This document shows positions 1 to 5,362 of a stretch of DNA of 6,617 bases, in pieces. Each line of letters starts with the position of its first letter. Position 1 is the stretch's first letter. Made by a program: the position numbers and the translations under genes. Source of the DNA: Nitrospirales bacterium. GTDB lineage: Bacteria > Nitrospirota > Nitrospiria > Nitrospirales > UBA8639. The stretch lies in assembly GCA_029261305.1 (NCBI GenBank), contig JAJDBO010000377.1, positions 1-6,617 of the forward strand, given 5' to 3'. A model generated the notes under the pieces. It had not been told where the DNA came from. It searched no databases and saw nothing but the letters and a program-made list of their open reading frames with translations.

Positions 1-377
1 AGCAAGGTGACAAAGACCCCGTGGCAGTCAAAGGTTTATTGCAAACGATTATCCGTGATAGCGAAGTTCATTTTACGCGGGAAGCCTTTCTGCTTCACGC
101 ATTAGCAGAGAAACTTGAGTTCGGAGGCCGGTCCTTCCACCCTTTAATTCTAGAACACGAAACATTACTGAACATGGCACGTCAGCTTCTAAACACAGGC
201 GTTTGCATGAGTAGGAATTCCGAGGATTGGGAATGTCTGGGACAAAGGTTTGGAGAGTTTGCCAGAAAGTTTCGTGACTATATCCATCATGTTGAAAAGG
301 TCGTATACTTGCTGGCCCGCACTCGCCTGTCGAGGCAACATCAGAAGCAATTGGCAAAACAAATTCTCACGGTGTAA
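1..377 (+). CDS. Hemerythrin-like (HHE) protein, 3' part
   Basis: The reading frame is open to the left edge, so this is probably the C-terminal part of a longer gene; a GTG at 21 could start a 118-residue form, but no Shine-Dalgarno precedes it and codons continue in frame upstream. Numbering from that GTG, the protein is helical and carries H17-x3-E21 followed by H26, then E45-H46-E47, then a helix with H89-H90-V91-E92. This resembles the hemerythrin/HHE cation-binding family, four-helix bundles binding a di-iron centre used for O2 or NO sensing, storage or iron-sulfur repair. The first expected metal-binding helix would lie off the window. The last helix is unusual: by eye, the expected HxxxE falls on Y87 and V91. 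The family call is from pattern only. The gene ends 32 nt before the outer-membrane gene on the same strand, so co-transcription is possible. Confidence 0.62.
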   Translation, partial: QGDKDPVAVKGLLQTIIRDSEVHFTREAFLLHALAEKLEFGGRSFHPLILEHETLLNMARQLLNTGVCMSRNSEDWECLGQRFGEFARKFRDYIHHVEKVVYLLARTRLSRQHQKQLAKQILTV

Positions 378-409
378 GGATTCACATTGGGACAAAGGGA
401 GAGTGAACG

Positions 410-1093
410 ATGAAACAATTCAAGGAGCGGTGGTTAGGAACAATGATGGCAGTCGTCATGATTGCCGGATTGGGAGTTTTTGCAGGAGTGATCGGAGAGG
501 CGGTCGCATCTGAAGGAGGCGAAACCGGCAACATGGTATTCTTCCGAGGCGGCGGGGCCTTTGCTGCGAGCGATCGATCCGGTGAAGTGTTTTCTGATGT
601 CTTGTCAGGTGCTGCTGATGGCGATACAGGGTATTATGTCGGTGCCGGGCTGGATTTGGTTCTTTCAAGGAATCTCTGGGGCATGATGTCCAATACCTGG
701 GCACTTGGGGAGATTAGCGTGGAGTTTAAGAAATACGAATCCAATACGGCGGGAAAATCAGCACAGGCTGCTGCCGGTGTCCTGGTCCCACAAAGGGATA
801 CAGTTGAAATTACTCAGCTTACGGTCAGTATATCCCCGAAGATCATGTTCATGGAAGGAAGCCGATTTCGTCCTTGGATTATTCCGGTGGGATTGGATTT
901 CCACGTGATCAGTCCTCCCTCGAATGAAACAACCGTCTTGGATATCGGGGCTCAAATAGCTGTTGGGGCTCAATACCGTGTCTGGAAAGCCTTTCACGTG
1001 GGAGTCGATGGCCGATACCATTTGGCGGCTGGCGAGACGGACACCGATAATAGTTTCGGTACGGTGGGTGGTTACGTCGGCATTGCGTTTTAA
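410..1093 (+). CDS. Outer-membrane beta-barrel protein
   Basis: A 227-residue protein predicted to be exported and inserted in the outer membrane. The N-terminus has basic and polar residues (K2, K5, R7), a hydrophobic core at about 12-29 and an AVA signal-peptidase I site after A33. The mature part is rich in Gly and alternating polar/hydrophobic strands: a FFRGGGAF strand near the start, a YYVGAGLDLVL strand, later IPVGLDFHV and AVGAQYRVW, and a last strand GGYVGIAF ending in Phe, the usual C-terminal signal for barrel assembly. The size suits an eight-stranded OmpA/OmpW-like barrel. No ligand or specific function can be read. The start is well supported: GGGAG at 397-401 lies 8 nt before the ATG. 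It sits between a hemerythrin-like gene and a CopD-like gene on the same strand. No conventional terminator follows; instead a large inverted repeat begins 10 nt after the stop codon. Confidence 0.85.
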   Translation: MKQFKERWLGTMMAVVMIAGLGVFAGVIGEAVASEGGETGNMVFFRGGGAFAASDRSGEVFSDVLSGAADGDTGYYVGAGLDLVLSRNLWGMMSNTWALGEISVEFKKYESNTAGKSAQAAAGVLVPQRDTVEITQLTVSISPKIMFMEGSRFRPWIIPVGLDFHVISPPSNETTVLDIGAQIAVGAQYRVWKAFHVGVDGRYHLAAGETDTDNSFGTVGGYVGIAF

Positions 1094-1103
1094 GGAATAA
1101 AAT

Positions 1104-1159
1104 AAGGAGGCTTGTCTAAACCGTGTGTGTCTGATTTCTAGATGATGACAAGCCTCCTT
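1104..1159 (+). promoter_or_regulatory. 13-bp inverted repeat enclosing the CopD-like start codon
   Basis: The left arm 1104-1116 (AAGGAGGCTTGTC) and the right arm 1147-1159 (GACAAGCCTCCTT) are perfect reverse complements with a 30-nt loop. A G-U wobble (1103/1160) and two A-T pairs (1101-1102 with 1161-1162) can extend the stem to 16 pairs. The left arm contains a complete Shine-Dalgarno sequence; the right arm lies within codons 2-6 of the CopD-like gene; the ATG is in the loop near the right arm. In mRNA this would hide the ribosome-binding sequence and the early codons. Possible roles are translational control of the CopD-like gene, a read-through control between the outer-membrane and CopD-like genes, or a protein-binding site on DNA. 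The right arm is followed by GTTCTTT, too weak a T-run to call an intrinsic terminator. The structure is seen; the role is inferred. Confidence 0.6.
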
Positions 1160-1624
1160 GTTCTTTGGATTCACGTGTTGTTGGCCATCTTCTGGGTCGG
1201 TGGCATGCTTTTTTTGACGGTGGTTTTGGCCCCCATCCTCCGATCGGAGCCAGGGAAATCAGAAAACTATGAATTTTTCAAGAAGGTCGCCCAACGATTC
1301 CGTAATGTTGTGTGGGTGGCCATCCTTTTCCTGGTTTCAACAGGAACCCTTCTGCTTTCCAACCAAGTTTCCTTTGAAATCCCCATCCCGCAATGGCCGA
1401 ATGTGATCCTGCTCAAACTTGTCTTGGTCTTTGTGTTGATTGTCGTCGCAGGATTGCATGATCTAGTCATCGGACCTCGCGCAGGAGCTTTGAAGAAAAA
1501 GCCACAGGCCTCTTTAGCGACAAGCGAACGCAGCCTTCTCAAACTGTCACCGTGGCTTGCGCGAGGCATTCTTGTACTTGGGGTGGCTGTGGTCATGGCG
1601 GGAACAGCGATTTCCCGCTGGTAG
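1142..1624 (+). CDS. CopD-family four-helix inner-membrane protein
   Basis: A 160-residue integral membrane protein with four predicted helices at about residues 5-30, 55-73, 87-108 and 136-157. The first helix carries a His (H11) then W18-V-G-G and A30-P31, and the third carries K92 and an H106-D107 pair before a GPRAG loop. This arrangement matches small stand-alone proteins assigned to the CopD (copper resistance D) family, proposed to move or bind copper; the membrane histidines could also be heme ligands, as proposed for HemJ-type protoporphyrinogen oxidases, so the substrate is not settled. The start is constrained: a TAG in frame ends at 1141, so only the ATGs at 1142 and 1145 are available before the first helix. 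No Shine-Dalgarno lies at normal distance; a perfect AAGGAGG ends 31 nt upstream inside a hairpin arm. It converges with the lipoprotein gene. Confidence 0.78.
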   Translation: MMTSLLVLWIHVLLAIFWVGGMLFLTVVLAPILRSEPGKSENYEFFKKVAQRFRNVVWVAILFLVSTGTLLLSNQVSFEIPIPQWPNVILLKLVLVFVLIVVAGLHDLVIGPRAGALKKKPQASLATSERSLLKLSPWLARGILVLGVAVVMAGTAISRW

Positions 1625-1699
1625 TTGACGAGACTTCTTTGGTCTGGGTGTTGGGTGGGGCTTGATGTTGCTTTGGCAACCGCAGGGAAGACGAAGGGC
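1625..1699. other. Short convergent intergenic spacer with a small hairpin
   Basis: This 75-nt stretch separates the stop codons of two convergent genes. It holds one perfect small stem, GTTGC (1667-1671) with GCAAC (1676-1680) around the loop TTTG. There is no T-run on either side, so it is only a weak candidate for a bidirectional terminator. No coding potential is visible. Confidence 0.3.
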
Positions 1700-2542
1700 T
1701 TAAGGATTCTTTTGCTGTGAACGTCCTTCGGCCTGTTGGGTGATTAAATTCTGGAGCCGAGACAATTCCTCTTTCAGGTTTGATATTTCGTCTTTTAATT
1801 CTCCCACTTCAGATTTGGTGACAGGTGCTTGAGTGGAATTTGTTCTGGAGATTGGAGAAGTTGAGCGCCTGTTTGGATCTGCTGGTGTGGAGAAGCGATC
1901 TGCGGCAAGAATAGCCTTAAGGTCTAGGACCAACTCACTAGCCGGTGATTCGTATCCACCGGCCAGCCAATTATCCCGAGAATCAATCATATACCTCCCT
2001 GGATCAAATGAGAGCTTGCCCTTTTTGATATCGCGCAATGAGTGAAGGGGGTTGCGGCGAATGCCCTTGATCCCTTCTTGTTCCGACGAAACCCGCTCTC
2101 GGTGATTAGCGATGATAATGTGAAGTCTTTGATCTTGGAGAAACATGGCACCGGAAGTTACTTCTAGAGCCTGCGACTCTGGGGAGGAATCCCATAGAGC
2201 GAACACCACCCAGTCAGAAGAGTCTGCGGACTGAAAGGCTTCACGCAGAGCGGGGGCAAGGATGAAAATGTTTTCGGGTGAGAAAACTGCCTGGGGTTGC
2301 TTCAGCGGGTCCATGATTCCGCCTTGCTTCTGGATCAACAGCCGAGTCAGGATCCTGTGAAGGTCAGCCTCGGACCATTCCTTGGGATGATTGTGCTTGT
2401 CCTGTGCCAGCTTTCCTTGGTTGTTATAGCTGCTCAGGCCTATGAACAGACTCGGCTCGTCCTGCACCGGTCGTGTTATGAGCATGGGATCGGCGCAGCC
2501 AACACAAGTGAGAAGGAGGCCCACTGTAAGAATCGTTTTCAT
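1700..2542 (-). CDS. Predicted lipoprotein of unknown function with C-terminal coiled coil
   Basis: A 280-residue protein that I do not recognise. The N-terminus looks like a lipoprotein signal: K2, hydrophobic core 4-14, then V14-G15-C16, with C16 the likely lipidated cysteine; position -3 is Cys13 rather than the usual Leu. Ala follows C16 and Asp is third, so retention cannot be judged. The mature part has a charged globular region (about 30-215) with strands such as WVVFALWD and LHIIIANH and many acidic and basic residues, then a Ser/Thr/Pro-rich linker (about 216-242), then heptads of Leu/Ile over about 245-268, a short coiled coil, ending in a Gln-rich tail. It lies 100 nt downstream of the copper-type periplasmic gene on the same strand and may share its transcript. 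No Shine-Dalgarno precedes the ATG: the bases just upstream read CCCTTTCCCTACG. The start is kept because it gives a good signal peptide. Confidence 0.72.
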   Translation of the reverse strand: MKTILTVGLLLTCVGCADPMLITRPVQDEPSLFIGLSSYNNQGKLAQDKHNHPKEWSEADLHRILTRLLIQKQGGIMDPLKQPQAVFSPENIFILAPALREAFQSADSSDWVVFALWDSSPESQALEVTSGAMFLQDQRLHIIIANHRERVSSEQEGIKGIRRNPLHSLRDIKKGKLSFDPGRYMIDSRDNWLAGGYESPASELVLDLKAILAADRFSTPADPNRRSTSPISRTNSTQAPVTKSEVGELKDEISNLKEELSRLQNLITQQAEGRSQQKNP

Positions 2543-2642
2543 CGTAGGGAAAGGGGCATGAGATCGTGACTGTGATTTTTCCGCACGCGTGAAAGAACTA
2601 TAGCACTATGCCTAAAATTGAACAGGACCCTTTCCCGTTCCA
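2543..2642 (-). other. Intercistronic region with a 9-bp inverted repeat
   Basis: These 100 nt lie between the stop of the copper-type gene and the start of the lipoprotein gene, both on the minus strand. GGGAAAGGG at 2547-2555 on the plus strand and CCCTTTCCC at 2628-2636 are exact reverse complements, 72 nt apart. In the minus-strand transcript one arm lies just after the upstream stop codon and the other ends 4 nt before the lipoprotein ATG. No terminator with a T-run is seen, so read-through is plausible. No convincing promoter pair was found; a TATAGT-like box lacks a -35 at proper distance. Confidence 0.35.
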
Positions 2643-3596
2643 TCAGTGATGATGGTGAGGTGAATCTTGCACTTCGTGATCTTCGAGATCAGGAATCACA
2701 TCTGGAACTTTCTTGCCGTCTCTCCCGATGGCCTTAAAGGTAAAGTGAGGGTTGTCCACCATGGTGGTATGTGAGTTGTTCCTTTTGGGAGGAGCGTCAA
2801 AGATAAATTGAGTTTTGAGAGTATCGTTGGCTAGCACAACCACTTTCATTTGGAGAATTCCACCAATCCAGGGATGCCAGGCTATCATGGAGTACACACC
2901 TTCAGGGATGTCGATAATGGAAAAACGCCCATCTTTGTCAGTGATTGCATAGTAAGGATTCGTGACGGCAAGACCCCATGTTTGCATATAAGGATGTTGG
3001 CCGCACTCAGCTAAAAAGATCCGTCGTCCTTTGGTGAATTGAAAGGTGTCGATAAGCGGTTCTCCCTTTCGATGATCATGGTTCAGAGGTTGGTCTAGTG
3101 AATGATAGGGATTCATACGAAGCGGCCGATGGAAAATGACGGAAGAACCATTCGGGGCCGTTTCGTACATTTGGACATCATGCACCACAGGGTCCATGTT
3201 GAAAAAACGAATGTCATGTTGGTTCCGCACGACCATCACACTTGGGGAAAACGTGCAATCTTTCGCTTCCACTGTCGCTGCGGGGAAGTCAAAGGGTTTG
3301 CCTTGGTGAATGCCTTCCAAAATCACGATGGCATTTTGCAAGGCCCCCTCAGGTGACACTTGAAAGTGGTCATACAACCGCCAGCCGGTTCCCGTAGAAA
3401 TTTGACCACAGAACGCTGGATCAGGAAAGAGGGCTAAGTTATAGGCTAAGGGATCGGGCTCAAGTCCTTGCATGGTGACCTGTCCGGTGATGGCGCCACC
3501 ATTTTCAACAGGCACTTCGGTGTATGCCCAACCAGTAGGAATCCAAAACACACACACGATGAAAAGAAGACAAAAAACTTTCTGGAAATGACTCAT
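2643..3596 (-). CDS. Periplasmic cupredoxin-like / carboxypeptidase-regulatory protein with His4 tail
   Basis: A secreted protein of 317 residues from the ATG at 3596. This start is preferred because it begins a clean signal peptide (hydrophobic 7-20, cleavage after A24 in GWA) and has GAGAGAG 9 nt upstream; ATGs at 3614 and 3665 would add an odd 6- or 23-residue prefix. The order is: a beta-rich segment beginning with a GAITGQV strand (33-45), C63, a strand region with C114, then H139 in DPVVHDV, then C198-G-Q-H201-P-Y-M204, then a carboxypeptidase-regulatory-like repeat (TDKDGRFSIIDIPEGVY, 219-235). H139 with C-x2-H-x2-M is the type-1 copper ligand set known in amicyanin, so electron transfer or copper binding in the periplasm is likely. 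The protein ends in four histidines after an acidic, His-containing stretch. C63 and C114 could form a disulfide. Related proteins are often annotated only as carboxypeptidase regulatory-like. Confidence 0.82.
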   Translation of the reverse strand: MSHFQKVFCLLFIVCVFWIPTGWAYTEVPVENGGAITGQVTMQGLEPDPLAYNLALFPDPAFCGQISTGTGWRLYDHFQVSPEGALQNAIVILEGIHQGKPFDFPAATVEAKDCTFSPSVMVVRNQHDIRFFNMDPVVHDVQMYETAPNGSSVIFHRPLRMNPYHSLDQPLNHDHRKGEPLIDTFQFTKGRRIFLAECGQHPYMQTWGLAVTNPYYAITDKDGRFSIIDIPEGVYSMIAWHPWIGGILQMKVVVLANDTLKTQFIFDAPPKRNNSHTTMVDNPHFTFKAIGRDGKKVPDVIPDLEDHEVQDSPHHHH

Positions 3597-3686
3597 TGTG
3601 AAAAACTCTCTCATATGGTTTGGTGAAAAAAAGCGAGTCAGGAATCCTAAAATGGGGAAATCCATACTCCACGATGTTGTCTGTTT

Positions 3687-3695
3687 AGAATAACA
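3687..3695 (-). promoter_or_regulatory. Candidate extended -10 element for the copper-type gene
   Basis: On the minus strand the sequence reads TGTTATTCT, that is a TGn followed by TATTCT, matching 5 of 6 bases of the sigma-70 TATAAT box with the extended -10 motif. No good -35 box is found 16-18 nt upstream, which extended -10 promoters can tolerate. Transcription would begin near 3680, leaving a leader of about 84 nt before the ATG at 3596 and only about 15 nt before the ATG at 3665. Judged by eye only. Confidence 0.3.
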
Positions 3696-3835
3696 AAATT
3701 TACTTCCTCATGGGTAGGTCTTTTCACAATTCCGTTGCTGTTCTTTCATGGGTTGAGGAAATCTCAATGTAGCCTTGGATAGGGCGAATATGCAACTACG
3801 ATGAAGTCAAAATTTCAGAAAATAATAAGGAGCAT

Positions 3836-3867
3836 GGGGGGGCATTTGGGGCATAACGACACAGGGG
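3836..3867 (+). other. G-rich cluster, possible G-quadruplex
   Basis: The plus strand has G7 at 3836-3842, G4 at 3848-3851 and G4 at 3864-3867. The G7 run can supply two triplets, giving four G3 tracts with loops of about 1, 5 and 12 nt, a permissive quadruplex pattern. The cluster lies in the gap upstream of the copper-type gene, on the strand opposite to that gene's transcript. Confidence 0.3.
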
Positions 3868-3938
3868 ATGATTCATGTGTATTCATGATTGGACAGTGAG
3901 TTTATCGAAACGGCTCACGGGTCTCATGACAAGAAATA

Positions 3939-4814
3939 CTAGGAGGGATTTTGGCGTTTGTATTGGACAGCACTCGAAGCCCTTATGCTTGCTTCTTTAA
4001 CCAGGATTCCCATTTTGGGATGGCTGGGTTCCAAGTCCACCGGGAAATCATAGTCTCGGAGTCGTTGGCTAGTGATAGTGCCAATTGAGGCCACCATGAT
4101 TCGATTCAGGGCTTGCCGAAATGGTTCGAGGTTATTTGATCTGTTGAGCAGTTCTACAATATGAGTTACCTGGATACCGGTGGTAAATAGGACAACGTCG
4201 ACCGATTGAGAAAGAATGGCTTTGAGTACATGTTGTAACGGTTCGATATCATCGGGCAGGGCCCAATGATACACAGGGACACCAATGACCAGAGCTCCTC
4301 GTATGACCAAGGCTTTCATCAATTCCTCGTTGGGTGTGCCATATTCTTGGATGCCAATTGTCATCCCGGAGAGCCTCTCTGGCTTGAATGTATCAAGGGT
4401 GTGGAGAATGTCTTCCCAGGTGTTGGGCTCGGGCACAATGAGTTGTGGTTTAAGTCCTAATTCCTTCAATGCCGCCAAGGGCTTAGGGCCACGAACAACT
4501 AAGGTGGTTTGAGTGAGTGCTTGCTTGATATCTTCCAAAGTAAATTTGGTTTTCAAGACATCCACTAGGGTTTTAGTTCCCACGCCGGTCAGCAAAATGA
4601 AAAGGTCAATTTGATTTGATAAGAGTTGTTGGCCAAACGCTAAGGCCTCCGAATTATTCTCTAAAGGAATTTCTTGCATGGAAGGAGCGACGAGAGGTTT
4701 GCCGCCATGCCGTGCAATAAGCTTGGCCATTTGATCTGCCATACGGCTTTCGAAGGCAGCAACGGTCAGTCCTGCAAATCCAGAGGGATGGTTTGAGTCA
4801 GGTGGTTGAGTCAT
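3939..4814 (-). CDS. hemD: Uroporphyrinogen-III synthase
   Basis: A 291-residue cytoplasmic protein of the HemD family, which closes and rearranges hydroxymethylbilane to uroporphyrinogen III, the branch point to heme, siroheme and cobalamin. The sequence shows the two-lobe pattern: an N-terminal segment GLTVAAFESRMADQ (about 15-28), an APSMQEIPLE strand, DLFILLTGVGTKTLVDVL in lobe 1, and the mirrored DVVLFTTGIQVTHIVELL in lobe 2, followed by MVASIGTITSQRLRDY near the C-terminus, a typical HemD signature. It resembles the subfamily that in actinobacteria is fused to a C-terminal winged-helix regulator domain (Rv0260c-like); here the protein ends in a short basic tail without that domain. GGAG lies 4 nt before the ATG (complement of 4819-4822). 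It stands apart from other heme genes in this window and is divergent from the VOC gene with 85 nt between them. Confidence 0.88.
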   Translation of the reverse strand: MTQPPDSNHPSGFAGLTVAAFESRMADQMAKLIARHGGKPLVAPSMQEIPLENNSEALAFGQQLLSNQIDLFILLTGVGTKTLVDVLKTKFTLEDIKQALTQTTLVVRGPKPLAALKELGLKPQLIVPEPNTWEDILHTLDTFKPERLSGMTIGIQEYGTPNEELMKALVIRGALVIGVPVYHWALPDDIEPLQHVLKAILSQSVDVVLFTTGIQVTHIVELLNRSNNLEPFRQALNRIMVASIGTITSQRLRDYDFPVDLEPSHPKMGILVKEASIRASSAVQYKRQNPS

Positions 4815-4840
4815 GCGTCTCCGGGATAGACTCCTTGGGG

Positions 4841-4869
4841 TTGCTCCACACCGTGGGCATGGCTAAGAT
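4841..4869 (+). promoter_or_regulatory. Candidate sigma-70-type promoter for the VOC/MBL unit
   Basis: TTGCTC at 4841-4846 and TAAGAT at 4864-4869 are separated by exactly 17 nt, matching 3 of 6 and 4 of 6 consensus bases. The start would fall near 4876, about 24 nt before the VOC ATG. It lies in the 85-nt divergent region shared with hemD; a CCAC-ACC-GTGG dyad (4846-4856) overlaps the -35 end and could be an operator. By-eye call only. Confidence 0.32.
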
Positions 4870-4899
4870 GGCATCTCTAGAATTTTTTGGAACATCATT

Positions 4900-5337
4900 A
4901 TGGCCGAGAATAACCAACGAAAAATTCCCTCAACCAGAGGGTTACGCCATGTGGCGTTGAAGGTGAGCAATCTTGCCACCTCTAAGGCGTTTTATCAAAC
5001 CTGGTTTGGGATGGACATTGTGTGGGAACCCGATGCTGAAAATGTGTATATGAGTTCGGGTGTCGATAATCTTGCGCTTCATGAAATTCCCCGTGATGTT
5101 CTTCATGAGCATCAAGCAGACCGCGGACAGTTTTTGGATCACGTGGGATTTTTGATGGAATCCCCTGAACAGGTTGACCAACTATATACACTCGTGGTCC
5201 AAGATGGTGTAAGTATTGTTCATCATCCTAAGCGACATCGCGATGGAAGTTATTCATTTTATCTTGCCGATCCCGACCGCATCGTTATTCAAATTATTTA
5301 TGAACCAAATATTAGCGCGATTCGGTTTTCAACCTAA
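4900..5337 (+). CDS. VOC-family (glyoxalase/dioxygenase fold) protein
   Basis: A 145-residue, single-domain-length protein of the vicinal oxygen chelate superfamily, with two beta-alpha-beta-beta-beta units. The first unit begins with LRHVALKV (H17), followed by SKAFYQTWFGMDIVW, the usual helix and strand, and LALHEI (H61). The second begins with LDHVGF (H81) and ends with HRDGSYSFYLADPDR and IVIQIIYEP. Superfamily metal ligands are normally His/Glu on four strands; here H17, H61 and H81 fit three positions and Q131 stands where Glu is common. The family includes lyases, dioxygenases and resistance proteins, and I cannot assign a substrate. Upstream, only a weak GGA (4889-4891) lies 8 nt before the ATG. 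The next gene starts 25 nt after the stop on the same strand, so the two are probably co-transcribed and may act in one process. Confidence 0.85.
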   Translation: MAENNQRKIPSTRGLRHVALKVSNLATSKAFYQTWFGMDIVWEPDAENVYMSSGVDNLALHEIPRDVLHEHQADRGQFLDHVGFLMESPEQVDQLYTLVVQDGVSIVHHPKRHRDGSYSFYLADPDRIVIQIIYEPNISAIRFST

Positions 5338-5362
5338 CCATATAAAAATCATTTGAAAGACT

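Larger units (their letters stand above)
3597..3938. other. Non-coding gap between the copper-type gene and hemD
   Basis: This 342-nt stretch holds no gene I can support. It contains the 5' leader and likely promoter of the minus-strand copper-type gene, a direct repeat ATTCATG (3871-3877 and 3881-3887) that also gives a TCATG/CATGA dyad at 3873-3888, and a G-rich cluster at 3836-3867. An AAGGAG just before an ATG at 3834 opens a 21-codon frame, but the spacing of 1 nt and the composition argue against a gene. A small stem GTGAG/CTCAC (3896-3900 with 3914-3918) downstream of hemD lacks a T-run, so no terminator for hemD is called. If the longer start at 3665 is used for the copper-type gene, the gap is 273 nt. 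Confidence 0.5.

Noticed and set aside
1667..1680. GTTGC-TTTG-GCAAC hairpin as a bidirectional terminator
   Set aside because: The stem has only 5 bp and no T-run follows on either strand; kept only as a note on the spacer.
1833..2045. Open frame opposite the lipoprotein gene, and similar antisense frames elsewhere
   Set aside because: They have no ribosome site or protein features and lie fully inside better-supported genes.
2600..2622. TATAGT-like -10 box before the lipoprotein gene
   Set aside because: The only TTCAAT -35 candidate is 14 nt away, too short a spacer.
3597..3665. Longer start of the copper-type gene at 3665
   Set aside because: It would add 23 residues ahead of a complete signal peptide; GGAG there is only 1 nt from the ATG, while the ATG at 3596 has GAGAGAG at 9 nt. 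Not excluded.
3871..3888. ATTCATG direct repeat and TCATG/CATGA dyad as an operator
   Set aside because: Arms are only 5-7 bp and lie about 180 nt from the likely promoter; chance is a sufficient explanation.
3834..3899. Small 21-codon frame behind AAGGAG
   Set aside because: The AAGGAG is 1 nt from the ATG, too close for initiation, and the frame crosses a G-run with no recognisable protein features.
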